A stretch of DNA of 64,000 nt from Spirometra erinaceieuropaei (lineage: Eukaryota > Platyhelminthes > Cestoda > Diphyllobothriidea > Diphyllobothriidae), in assembly GCA_902702965.1 (NCBI GenBank), contig CACRXP010000194.1, positions 1 to 64,000 on the forward strand, written 5' to 3'. Position 1 is the first letter of the stretch, and the number at the start of each line of letters is the position of its first letter. A program made the position numbers and the translations under genes. Under the pieces are notes generated by a model. It ran no database searches and was not told where the DNA came from. It worked only from the letters and a program-made list of their open reading frames with translations. Positions 1-8,923 of the stretch are shown here, piece by piece.

Positions 1-1110
1 CTCGCAAAGAGGACTCAACAGCTGGAAGGCTTGATGTTTAATCTAACCATCGGGGCGTTCAGTAAGCACCCTCCAATGTTTCCTTCTATTCCCACATCCA
101 ATTTATTGCCTTTCTTTTAGGTCTTTTTGAGTTGAGCGTATCCGATTAATCCTAAAGGTATCACTGAATCAAATTTAAATGTTTATTTTTGGTACTTTAG
201 TTGCTACAAGGGTGGTCAACGAGGTGATGCGGAAGCACTACAGTGACAAATTCTTAAACAGCGGGTGAGTTAGGCAGTGTTACAGCACTTGCTGAAAATG
301 CGATCTTAACCGAAACACTCTCTGATGCTCTGGACTGCCAATTTACCTTGTTAGCCTCGACGTGGACTATCCGATTTAAAGGCCCCTAATTCGAGAACCT
401 ACAACGCTAGACTTTACATAAATCATACGCCTGGGAAATTGTAGACTGACCGTTAGCCGTCGTCGACGGTTACCCTGAATAGGATAGGCTGAGGCCTAAG
501 ATATTTATGGCTTTCGGCAACTTCGTACAGGACGACTTGCTTGCAAGAGATTTTTGCAAGGAGTCCCTGTTATGAAGGCGAAAACGTCGAGGACTCCAAC
601 AGCCTTCTGATAGATATGCAAGTTTAACCTCACCCTTTTCTGCTCGTGACTGTTTCCGCCACTACGTCTCAAAGTACTTTTGGCGGTTTTTCTATGTTTG
701 GTCTCAAATCTTTGAGCGTTTATCACATTTTCTAATGTTTATTGGTAGTCTTGAGACATTTTGAGGGCCACTAAACTTGAATTCAGTGTAAAAAGTCGTT
801 TAGACCTGCTAGATTTTTTAACCGTGAAAATTAGATGCCATGTTCCGATAAGATTTTCATGCGCTTGTGCATGTCGAATTCTACCCAGGATCATTATATA
901 GGCTGGGTATGCTTGTTTCCTCGCATTCGAATGCATGCCATCACTCACGCATGATACCTTGAATGCGATACTCAGTTTAAATGTTCTGTGCTATTCTGTT
1001 AGAAGACAGGGTCGCGTTCACATAAACAGATGTGTTAGTGCGCCTTGAAATTAAAAACATGCCTTCCAGCTTTTTCCAGGTGTTTTAAAATTGGACATTG
1101 AGTCTACAAC
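1..1110. other. Left flank, no gene seen
   Basis: I see no exon with convincing splice sites and no recognisable repeat. The only open frames are short (under 75 codons) with no family resemblance. This is the pre-insertion flank of the Penelope-like element that follows. Confidence 0.5.
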
Positions 1111-1123
1111 AATAGGTCATTTT
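1111..1123. repeat. Left target-site duplication of PLE
   Basis: The 13-mer AATAGGTCATTTT occurs here and again at 4664-4676, immediately outside the two ends of the Penelope-like element. This fits target-primed insertion and fixes the element borders. Confidence 0.85.
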
Positions 1124-1819
1124 AAAGAGTCAAATTGGCGAACACGTGTTTTTAGTAACTCTTCATCAGGCCAATAAGGTTACATAGAAGATTAAGTTAT
1201 GCGAATTAAATGACTTATAAGTTATTCGGGGACAATTAACATCCATCGTTCCCACGCCACTCGCATGACGAGGCGTGCTATGGCGTGGTCGGCGTGTCGT
1301 GGTCATTGGTTAAGGGGGCGAGGGAGAGGGGGAGCATAGGCTGTGAGTACGTCGGATACGTTGTGCACACACCCTGCCATCAGGAGGTTGGGGCGACTTT
1401 GGGGTCGGCGTTGGCCACGGAAGACAAAGCGCCTGTGTCAGAGTCTTCTGACAGCATAGCACTGGATTGGCTAGCCGTATAGCCACTGCCTCGGCTGTAG
1501 CTAGCACCCGTTGGCGTAGGCCTCTGGAGAAGCTTGCTGGTGTCCGGTAGACAATCCGAAAGGCTTCTTTGGCATCGACTCGGTGATTCGTATCGACAAG
1601 ATGTGCGAGAATAGAACTCGAGATTGATTTCTTCTCACCTTTGCCTAGCCAGGCCGGTATGTGTTCACGTACTCTCTTTTCCAAGCGCCTCGTTGTACGG
1701 CCAATGTATCCCGCTCCACAGGAGCAAGTGAATGAATAAATGCACATCGATGTGGCCTGCAACGGGAGTCGGTCTTTACCTCCCAAGCGTAGGAGGGGAG
1801 AGTTAGTGAAACATGCACG
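1124..1819 (-). repeat. Inverted copy of PLE 3' tail
   Basis: This is the reverse complement of about 3960-4660. It covers the C-terminal GIY-YIG half of the protein (minus-strand open frame 1310-1786, starting within the CIYSFTCSCGAGYIG region) and the 3' terminal repeat. The match ends near 1819, where a direct copy of the terminal repeat begins, so a long potential hairpin sits upstream of the coding body. It is a duplicated fragment and not a separate gene. Confidence 0.9.
1134..1175 (-). ncRNA. Hammerhead-ribozyme-like motif (inverted copy)
   Basis: On the minus strand a 6-bp stem I (ATTGGC at 1170-1175 with GCCAAT at 1134-1139) encloses the core CTGATGA, a short stem II (AGAGTTACT), then AAAA where GAAA is expected, a self-complementary stem III (AACACGTGTT) and TTC at the expected cleavage position. 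Hammerhead motifs with very short or palindromic stem III are established in Penelope-like elements. The G12-to-A change suggests that this copy is inactive. Confidence 0.65.
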
Positions 1820-1888
1820 TGGGAACGATGGATGTTTACTGTCCCCGAATAACTTTAATTCGCATAACTTAATCTTCTACGTAACCGT

Positions 1889-1930
1889 ATTGGTCTGATG
1901 AAGAGTTACTGAAAATACGTGTTCGCCAAT
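1889..1930 (+). ncRNA. Hammerhead-ribozyme-like motif (5' terminal repeat)
   Basis: This is the best core of the three family-1 copies. Stem I is ATTGGT/GCCAAT with one G-U pair. CTGATGA starts at 1895, then AGAGTTACT, then the canonical GAAA at 1911-1914, a palindromic stem III (AATACGTGTT) and TTC before the 3' stem I strand. Stem III has no loop, so the likely active form would be a dimer, as proposed for other PLE hammerheads. Stem II is only about 2 bp, which is the main weakness. Confidence 0.65.
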
Positions 1931-1949
1931 TTGACTCTTCAATTGTAAC

Positions 1950-4469
1950 ATGGGGATATTCGCTGAACGAAGACAATTCGAAGATCCCTCGGTGTTAAAG
2001 GAACTCAATGGATTCCTAAAGTTTGACACCAGACTTGCGGAGGCACACGTGACGAGGAAATTCTAATCAGGATGTATAGACAAGGGTGAATATCCGAAAC
2101 AATATTGGAAAACCTTACGAAGGAACCATATTGCGGCTACCCCAGCCGCACTAAGACGACATACAGAAAGTCACCTGGAGACAGTTAGCACCGGAATTGA
2201 AGAACTCCAACGGAATCTGTGCCAGAGAACAGCGGCCCTAGACCATCATGAAAATTGCGAGAGACTGGCGTTTGAAAACTACGTGCAAGTTGTCAGAAGT
2301 AAAAGAATCGAGGCGAGATGGACTAAGCTCCTTCGAAGTGTCCAACCAGTGAAGGCTCAGACGGCCCTTCCGAATAATCCGGAACAGTACGTTCATAACT
2401 ATTCCTCAGTACAGCTTGACAAAACTCTCATAGAGGTACTATCTCTTGGTCCTAAGTTTTGCAATGCACGGCGGATGCCGAAGCAGCTAGAGTTAGAAGT
2501 CTAATTGGAAAGTCTAATCAGTCAGACTGCCGATCTAAAACCTAGCGGGCCTAGAGAAGTTGACTATCTGAAGTCGACTATGGTTAATTGCTGTCAACAG
2601 TACTTAAGGAAGGTTCCCAAAAACAAAGGTCCCTTAACAAGGGCCCATCTCGATAGCCTTAGCGAACTTCGTAAAAACGAAAACATTGTGCTAACCAGGC
2701 CGGATAAGGGTTCAGGAGATGTACTGATGGATAGAAAGGAGTACGTAGAAAAACTAGAAGCAATCTTGTCGGATCGTACCAAATTCTCGAAATCCGAGAA
2801 AGACAGGGACCGCACCGAGGCCGTTGAAGGTCAGCTGACGGCGGTTCTCAAAGTTCTTCACAAAGAAGGTCATTTATCTGACAAAGAATATGAGCGACTA
2901 AGACCAGTGGGCACAGCCGTACCCAGAATGTACGGCCTTCCGAAAATGCACAAACACGGGCTACCCCTACGTCCAATCCTGGATATGAGGAATTCGCCCT
3001 ATCACACCATAGCAAAGTGGCAAGTCGAAAATCTTAAACCGTTGCAAAGTCATCTGTACCCCCTAAGTCTGAAAAACTCCTTCGAGTTTGTCGAGGCGAT
3101 TAAGGATATTAACGTTGACGGACGGAGGATGCTGTCATTAGACGTAGCATCACTGTTTACTAATGTACCCGTAGCCGAAACAATAAACTACCTTTGTGAC
3201 GTTATCCGCGACTCGAACTACTCGTTAGGCATGCCGTTGGAGACGCTAAAAGAACTACTGACACGGTGCACGCAAAACGTCCAGTTTCTCTGCAATGGTC
3301 AACTGTACATGCAAATAGATGGCGTAGAGATGGGCTCACGGCTCGGCCCCTTCCTCGCAAATGTCGTCATGGGCAAAGTCGAGATGACAAGCTTACAAGA
3401 CACCATCAATGACCTCAGCTTCTACGGTCGGTACGTGGACGATAGTTTCTGCCTGGCGGATGTTACCACTGACACAGACGCCCTGATTCAAAAATTCAAC
3501 AATTCACACCCCTCGCTAACGTTCTCTGCAGAGTTTGAGGCAGACAATGAAATCGCGTTCCTCGACGTTCTTCGGCACAGACAAGAGGATGGGTCTATCC
3601 AACGTAGGGTATTCCGAAAGAAAACCTGGACGGGACAATACATTAATTTTCACAGTTTTGTTCCCCTAAATATGAAACGCCATTTGGTCCAGGGATTGGC
3701 AGCTAGAGTGCGACGTATCTGCTCTCCTGAGACTGTGGAGGCAGAACTCCAGCAGCTGCGGGATACACTCCACGAAAACTGATACCCAGAAAGATTTATC
3801 CTCCGAAACATAGGGGAGCGCACTGCAAAGCCTACCATGGCAACTGCAGAAAAGAAGGACTTATTTATAAGACTGCCTTTTCAAGGGGACGCAGCAAGTG
3901 ACCTAGTAAGGAGACGTCTGAAGACAGCGATCACTAGCGCCTTCCCCGCGGCGAACTTACGTGTACGTTTCACTAACTCTCCCCTCCTACGCTTGGGAGG
4001 TAAAGACCGACTCCCGTTGCAGGCCACATCGATGTGCATTTATTCATTCACTTGCTCCTGTGGAGCGGGATACATTGGCCGTACAACGAGGCGCTTGGAA
4101 AAGAGAGTACGTGAACACATACCGGCCTGGCTAGGCAAAGGTGAGAAGAAATCAATCTCGAGTTCTATTCTCGCACATCTTGTCGATACGAATCACCGAG
4201 TCGATGCCAAAGAAGCCTTTCGGATTGTCTACCGGACACCAGCAAGCTTCTCCAGAGGCCTACGCCAACGGGTGCTAGCTACAGCCGAGGCAGTGGCTAT
4301 ACGGCTAGCCAATCCAGTGCTATGCTGTCAGAAGACTCTGACACAGGCGCTTTGTCTTCCGTGGCCAACGCCGACCCCAAAGTCGCCCCAACCTCCTGAT
4401 GGCAGGGTGTGTGCACAACGTATCCGACGTACTCACAGCCTATGCTCCCCCTCTCCCTCGCCCCCTTAA
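1950..4469 (+). pseudogene. PLE polyprotein: reverse transcriptase + GIY-YIG endonuclease, three in-frame stops
   Basis: A single frame runs from ATG 1950 to TAA 4467-4469 (839 codons, a normal Penelope length) with no frameshift. It is cut by TAA 2064-2066, TAA 2502-2504 and TGA 3780-3782. Reverse-transcriptase motifs appear in order: YGLPKMHKHGLPLRPILDM, SLDVASLFTNVP (motif A, catalytic Asp), MGSRLGPFLANVVMG (motif B), GRYVDDSFCL (motif C, two catalytic Asp), then FLDVL and a thumb region. The C-terminal third (3837-4469) has the GIY-YIG endonuclease core, CSCGAGYIGRTTRRLEKRVREH, with the CxC typical of PLEs. The enzyme would nick the target and prime reverse transcription on it. As it stands the frame cannot give a full protein without readthrough. 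Confidence 0.92.
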
Positions 4470-4603
4470 CCAATGACCACGACACGCCGACCACGCCATA
4501 GCACGCCTCGTCATGCGAGTGGCGTGGGAACGATGGATGTTAATTGTCCCCGAATAACTTATAAGTCATTTAATTCGCATAACTTAATCTTCTATGTAAC
4601 CTT

Positions 4604-4645
4604 ATTGGCCTGATGAAGAGTTACTAAAAACACGTGTTCGCCATT
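4604..4645 (+). ncRNA. Hammerhead-ribozyme-like motif (3' terminal repeat)
   Basis: It has the same layout as the copy at 1889-1930: ATTGGC, CTGATGA at 4610, short stem II, palindromic AACACGTGTT and TTC. GAAA is replaced by AAAA, and stem I keeps only four pairs (TGGC/GCCA). It is probably inactive but clearly homologous. Confidence 0.6.
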
Positions 4646-4663
4646 TTGACTCTTCACTTGTAG

Positions 4664-4676
4664 AATAGGTCATTTT
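4664..4676. repeat. Right target-site duplication of PLE
   Basis: This is an exact copy of the 13-mer at 1111-1123, adjoining the 3' end of the element. Confidence 0.85.
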
Positions 4677-4865
4677 GTATGCTTTTTGAGCAAAATTAGT
4701 AGGCCCCTGTATAGGAAATATCACGAATTCTTAACATTTTCTAACGAGCATTATTCATGAGCAACTTTCAAGCGCCTGATTCTGCTTGATTATAAGTAAG
4801 TCTGTCTAAGTCTCACAAATCATCATAACTAAGTATTGTTATCCGAGAGCATCCGCTCCTAGAAC

Positions 4866-5096
4866 GGTCGGTGAGCGCCCCCTAACATTGTATATTCCCG
4901 ATCGAAAACCGACAGGGCAACGGGCTCGTGGCCCAGTGGTTAGAGGCGTGGACTTTTAACAAACAGTTTGTGAGACCGACCCTCGGGTGTTCCACACTTC
5001 GGGGTCAGGTATGACTGGCTGACGACGGCTAATAAGCCAGAAATGGCCATTCCAGTCTCCCTTGTCTTTGTCGGTAATGCCATTCTGCAAATATTA
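4866..5096 (+). mobile_element. tRNA-derived SINE
   Basis: A tRNA-like head (GGCTCGTGGCCCAGTGGTTA, a good pol III box A) is followed about 45 bases later by a degraded box B. The body is shared with other copies in this window (TATGACTGGCTGACGACGG, AATAAGCCAGAAATGGCCAT, CTTTGTCGGTAATG). It is preceded by the GGTGAGCGCCC block also seen at 5641-5652. Its anticodon and acceptor stems do not fold as a true tRNA. Confidence 0.75.
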
Positions 5097-5347
5097 AGCC
5101 TTCTGCATCATTTCGAAAACATAGTGCAATTGATATAGACTCCAAAAGGTTATGAAAATGACAGCACACGAAGTAATTGGTGTTTTTTTTCGAGTGCAAT
5201 TTCTGGAGGCGGCTGAAATAACTCCCAACCAAAAGTGAGTGCTCATATAGTCAGTAGCTTTTAATCTGTTTTCTGCTAACCGACACTGCAATCAAATACA
5301 GACATCGTACCTTGTTGAATATATATAGAGATATGCGTACCATGATA

Positions 5348-5652
5348 GATGGGCGCTCACCAATCAGGTTACGGAACCTGCTTCTTCCGTTGTGCCTTGG
5401 GGCTCATAGCAGAACTCTCGCAGGCAGTCGCACAGCGACTAGTAGCAAAAGTTAATGACATGGTACCCACAAAGACAACGGAGACCGGAATGACCATCTC
5501 TGGCTTATTATCCGTCATCAGCCAGTCATACTCAACCCCAAGTGTTGATCACTTGAGATTTGAACCCGGGATCTTTGGTCATAGAGGGTTCTAGCATGAG
5601 CCGCAAAGCACAACAAAACAAGCATGTTCCGTAAGCCGATCGGTGAGCGCCC
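5348..5652 (-). mobile_element. SINE-related element flanked by inverted repeats
   Basis: The SINE body lies in reverse orientation (ACCGGAATGACCATCTCTGG, then TTGAACCCGGGATC as reverse box B). The ends are inverted repeats of about 57 bp: GGGCGCTCACCAATCAGG at 5348 matches the reverse complement of the block ending CGGTGAGCGCCC at 5652. Either two SINE heads are fused in opposite directions or the unit moved as an inverted-repeat element. Confidence 0.6.
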
Positions 5653-5659
5653 AGCCGTC

Positions 5660-5876
5660 ATGATTGTTATTTCTGATCACAATGGACAAGGCAACGAGCC
5701 CGTGGCTCAGTGCTAGAGTGTCAAACTCCATGACCAAAGATCCTAGGTTCGAATCTCAAGCGATCCACGTTTGGGGTTGGGTATGAATGGCTGATGACAG
5801 TTAATAAGCTAGAATTGGCCATTCCGGTTTCATTCGTCTCTGTCGGTATCATGACATATATATATATATATATATA
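5660..5876 (+). mobile_element. tRNA-derived SINE ending in (TA)n
   Basis: The head is GAGCCCGTGGCTCAGTG (box A), and GGTTCGAATCTC is a near-perfect box B. The body GGTATGAATGGCTGATGACA and TTGGCCATTCCGG follows, and the element ends in an (AT)n run at about 5855-5876, which is its simple-repeat tail. It lies directly against the inverted-repeat element to its left. Confidence 0.75.
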
Positions 5877-5944
5877 ACGTGTGCTTTGGAGTATACTAAA
5901 TGATCCAACTGTAATTCGAGATTTTCATTTTTCATATCTTTAAG

Positions 5945-6194
5945 GTGCATGCCGATCCATTTCCGGATTATGGTGGTGCGTCCAACTGCCGTGATATTAG
6001 TGCTCACTTTTATCCTTCTGGTGGACCATCTACGAAGTGCAAACCACCGTTACATGGCTGAGTGGCTGGGATGTACCATAAATGCCCTGGGTGGCCTTGT
6101 CATTCTAATCCTGATGAGCTTTATGACTCACGGGGATACAAGTGTGGGAAGCAACAACTTTGTCGGCCTAACGTTTTCGTCCGTATTTGTTATG
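5945..6194 (+). CDS. Candidate exon of a multi-pass membrane protein
   Basis: A pyrimidine-rich acceptor (CATATCTTTAAG, ending 5944) and a strong donor (GTAAGC at 6195) bound 250 bp. The frame that begins at 5946 is open throughout and strongly hydrophobic, with membrane-like segments TAVILVLTFILLV, INALGGLVILILMSFM and FVGLTFSSVFVM. The stretch ANHRYMAEWLGC before a hydrophobic run loosely recalls the second membrane domain of ABCC transporters, but no nucleotide-binding domain was seen nearby. It may belong to the same gene as the exons at 7450-8685, but phase continuity could not be shown. A second frame is Cys-rich but contains a stop. Confidence 0.4.
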
Positions 6195-7449
6195 GTAAGC
6201 AGACCTTGAGAACCAGACCATTCTGCTACTTATCATTCCGTATTGTATAAGATCTAAAACGACATTAAGACTCACATGTTAAGATAGGTGATCATTCTTC
6301 AGCAGAAAAGACTCCAGTATCACCTGAAAAGGTCCAAAATTCGAAGGCCGCTTTTTCAATATTTTTTAGAGAGGGAGAGAGAGAAAAAATGCTTTCAATT
6401 TCAAAGTATCATCCCGTACTTTTCGACATAATGTCCTTTATTTACCGTGGTTAGAATATAGTTAAATAAGAGAGAACCAGTTGGTTTACACGAAAATGTA
6501 TGACTATCATGGGGACAAATCTGATCTCCGTTCATGAATTTCGATTTCTTTACTAGTCGGATATCGTGCCGAGAATGATAATACGAAACGTTGGCATGGC
6601 AACGCACTGCAAGAGATATGCCGGGTTCCAAGTCGACGGTTTCATGCACGTCAGGCTGGAACTTAACTTTTCGACAGCAACAAAATTATGGAAAATGCAT
6701 CTGCTTGGCGTCGCTGGTTGTGTGCCATTTATGCAGCATGTGATCACGGAAATTGAGATGATAATTTGAAGTACCTTAAATGTTCATTTTGCTCATTTGC
6801 CTGGCCCGTCCCAGGGAATGTTCTTTTTCTTATAGGGGAGGTTTCTGTGTAATGTTACCAGGCAAACTGTTTGCTAATTTGAGCAGAAATTTTTGCAGCC
6901 TTATATTTGGACAATTTCCAGTGTTAATAGTTTACCAGGCTATTCTTGTGCAGCCACAGGTAATGTTCTGTCAGAGGAGAATAACCGAACAAGACTTTCT
7001 AAAACGCGACGAACCCAACCGTCCCCAAACGCCATAAAGTAATTTAGCAAAAGAAAAATTCTCTTGTTACACACAAAATGATATGATTACAATGGCATGT
7101 GCTAATTTTATTCCGATTTTTAAGCCGTTGGCCGGCCTATAAATATGCGATTATATGAAAGTTCTTGATATTGTGGCGTCTCTGTCAGCCAAAAGAATTT
7201 TCCTGAATAGGTAAATCATTAAGATTTAGAATTGAAGAATTGTTGACGAAGCGGTATTTCAAGTTGATATTATGTTGAAAGACAAGACACAAATACTCGA
7301 TTCCAACTACATGTGCTTGGTCCTTGGGCCTTTGCTTAGGTAGTCTTTAAAGTATTTATATTTTGCCAGAGTCCGATATAACATCATTGTAATGGGTGAT
7401 TTTCAGTTGTCATGTGCACATTTTTACTATATTTTTTCCTTTTTTCAAG
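6195..7449 (+). other. Probable intron(s), one weak exon candidate
   Basis: This is mostly AT-rich noncoding sequence. A stretch at 6899-6959 lies between TTTTTGCAG and GTAATG and reads as a hydrophobic segment (LIFGQFPVLIVYQAILVQPQ), but its phase does not fit the flanking candidates, so I do not call it an exon. Confidence 0.3.
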
Positions 7450-7629
7450 TGCCTGGTTGACACAATATATTACACCTTTCTGAAGCCCAATATGATACTT
7501 TATTACCATCGGCTTTACCTTGTGACGGTTCATAAAAAGACGCTGGAGAATGCGGCAGTTGAACAACTGACGTCGCCTCTTCTAAGTTGCATGTATAAGC
7601 TGGACACCGACACAGCAGCGAAAGAAGGC
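7450..7629 (+). CDS. Exon of unidentified plus-strand gene
   Basis: This is a 180-bp (60-codon) phase 0-0 exon. The acceptor is TTTTTTCAAG (ending 7449) and the donor is GTAAGT (7630-7635). It encodes an aromatic-rich segment (CLVDTIYYTFLKPNMILYY), a basic stretch (VTVHKKTLE) and an acidic end (KLDTDTAAKEG). I do not recognise the family. It joins in phase to the Ser-rich exon at 8267-8368, and length divisible by three plus good splice sites support it as real. Confidence 0.55.
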
Positions 7630-8266
7630 GTAAGTATCTCATAATTTCTGTGGACTTTTCGGCCGAAGTGGGAAACGCTGTCGGCCACTGATTGAGCTCT
7701 TCATCACATTTACAGCACCCGATGATAACCCAGAAGTTGAAATAGCCTGTTCCTTTTTTAGGCACCTTTTAGCTTGCTTATGATGGTGGGAGTGTAAATC
7801 CCTAGCACTATCATCGTATTTCATTATATGAGTTAAGGGATTATAGCCCCGCGATCTGCGTATAATGGAGCCCTATAGAGTTGAAAGGAGAGGGCTCGAA
7901 CCGTACTTCTTATGGGAGCAGATAGTCTAAAAACGACAATTTAATGAGTTTGAAATCTTACTGAGCGGTTAAAGGCAGCTTAGTGTCCAGGGCTGTTCTT
8001 TGAAAACAATCATTAGAAATCTTTGGGCTACTTATGATCTGCTATACACGCTTACTCTTCATAATCGCTATTTAGGCACTCTTCGGATAGGATTGGTAGT
8101 TGTGACAGGGAAAAAGAGACTTACTTCGCAGGTTCACACAGTTACTTAACTTAAATCAGTCCTCCAGCTCCAGTGGGCGGTCGTTCGCCAAGCGGCATAT
8201 TATCAGCAACACATTTAAGAGGGACCACAATGTTTATTTATCTAAATTATTTTTTCATTTCAATAG

Positions 8267-8368
8267 AGGAGTAGAGTCTCGACGAGGACGTCCTCAACTG
8301 CCACAAGCTCGAGTCTGAACACTACATCAGACTCAGATTATTCTACATCGCGTGATTCCTCCCGGAAG
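8267..8368 (+). CDS. Penultimate exon, Ser/Thr-rich tail
   Basis: This is a 102-bp phase 0-0 exon with acceptor TTTCAATAG (ending 8266) and donor GTATGC (8369). It encodes 34 residues that are mostly Ser, Thr, Arg and Asp (STRTSSTATSSSLNTTSDSD), which looks like a disordered cytoplasmic tail with possible phosphorylation sites. It splices in phase to the terminal exon at 8641. No domain can be assigned. Confidence 0.55.
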
Positions 8369-8640
8369 GTATGCTTATAAGGACTTCGATTAATTACATC
8401 ATACCAGCCCTTTTATTAATCACTCTTATAAGACATAAGACATATTTCACATCCATTTCAAACTCTATGCCCCCTATATGATACATTTTCAAGGGCATAT
8501 ATGATTTGAAAGTATACAGCTTGCAATTGGAAACGCAATCCAGAATTTCGGTTAACATTTTATTACATTAATAATTGACTTTAGGTCTGTAGCATCTTGA
8601 TATTGTTTTTATTAACTTTTAACTTACTCCTCTTTTTCAG

Positions 8641-8685
8641 AGCAAAGATGGGGATAGCGAGTCGTTTAAAGACAATAAACCATAA
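8641..8685 (+). CDS. Terminal exon with stop codon
   Basis: A strong polypyrimidine acceptor (CTCCTCTTTTTCAG, ending 8640) leads into 14 codons, SKDGDSESFKDNKP, and TAA at 8683-8685. It is in phase with the preceding Ser-rich exon, so the predicted protein ends in an acidic and polar tail. A polyadenylation signal lies about 230 bp downstream. Confidence 0.55.
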   Translation, partial: SKDGDSESFKDNKP

Positions 8686-8917
8686 TGAACAGACCTGATG
8701 GCGTGTCCCCGTACTTTGAATCAGAAGAAAGCCCTGGGTTGGAAAAGGTGACCGTTTTCATGTTGGCGATGTATTTCAGAGGTCAACGTCTAGTTCCAGT
8801 ACCTCGTTTATGTCATCTAACGTTTGACTACTGTACCCAGTCGACCTCTAACTCTTCCAGCTGGAGCCGTCCGAGTTGTTGTTCTATCTGTTTCAGTGGC
8901 GTGATGTTTTTAATCGA

Positions 8918-8923
8918 AATAAA
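8918..8923 (+). terminator. Polyadenylation signal AATAAA
   Basis: AATAAA lies 233 bases after the predicted stop codon at 8685, a plausible 3' UTR length. It supports the terminal-exon call, although single AATAAA hexamers are common by chance in AT-rich DNA. Confidence 0.4.

Larger units (their letters stand above)
1124..4663 (+). mobile_element. Penelope-like element, family 1, near-complete
   Basis: The element is about 3.54 kb with a 13-bp target-site duplication. In order it contains an inverted copy of its own 3' tail (1124-1819), a short direct copy of the 3' terminal repeat (about 1819-1945), one long frame encoding reverse transcriptase plus GIY-YIG endonuclease (1950-4469), and the 3' terminal repeat (about 4518-4663). 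Direct and inverted terminal repeats are known for Penelope elements. Three hammerhead-like motifs lie in the three terminal repeats. The inverted tail is almost identical to its partner at about 3960-4660, so the insertion looks fairly recent. It lies in noncoding DNA. Confidence 0.92.

Noticed and set aside
1310..1786. Minus-strand 158-codon open frame
   Set aside because: It is the inverted duplicate of the C-terminal part of the PLE frame at 3990-4469 and not an independent gene.
4921..4995. tRNA gene
   Set aside because: Box A is good, but acceptor and anticodon stems do not pair and the sequence continues into a SINE body found in several other places.
6062..6250. Cys-rich secreted-protein exon in an alternative frame
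   Set aside because: The frame has a stop at 6059-6061, while the overlapping hydrophobic frame is open across the whole splice-bounded interval.
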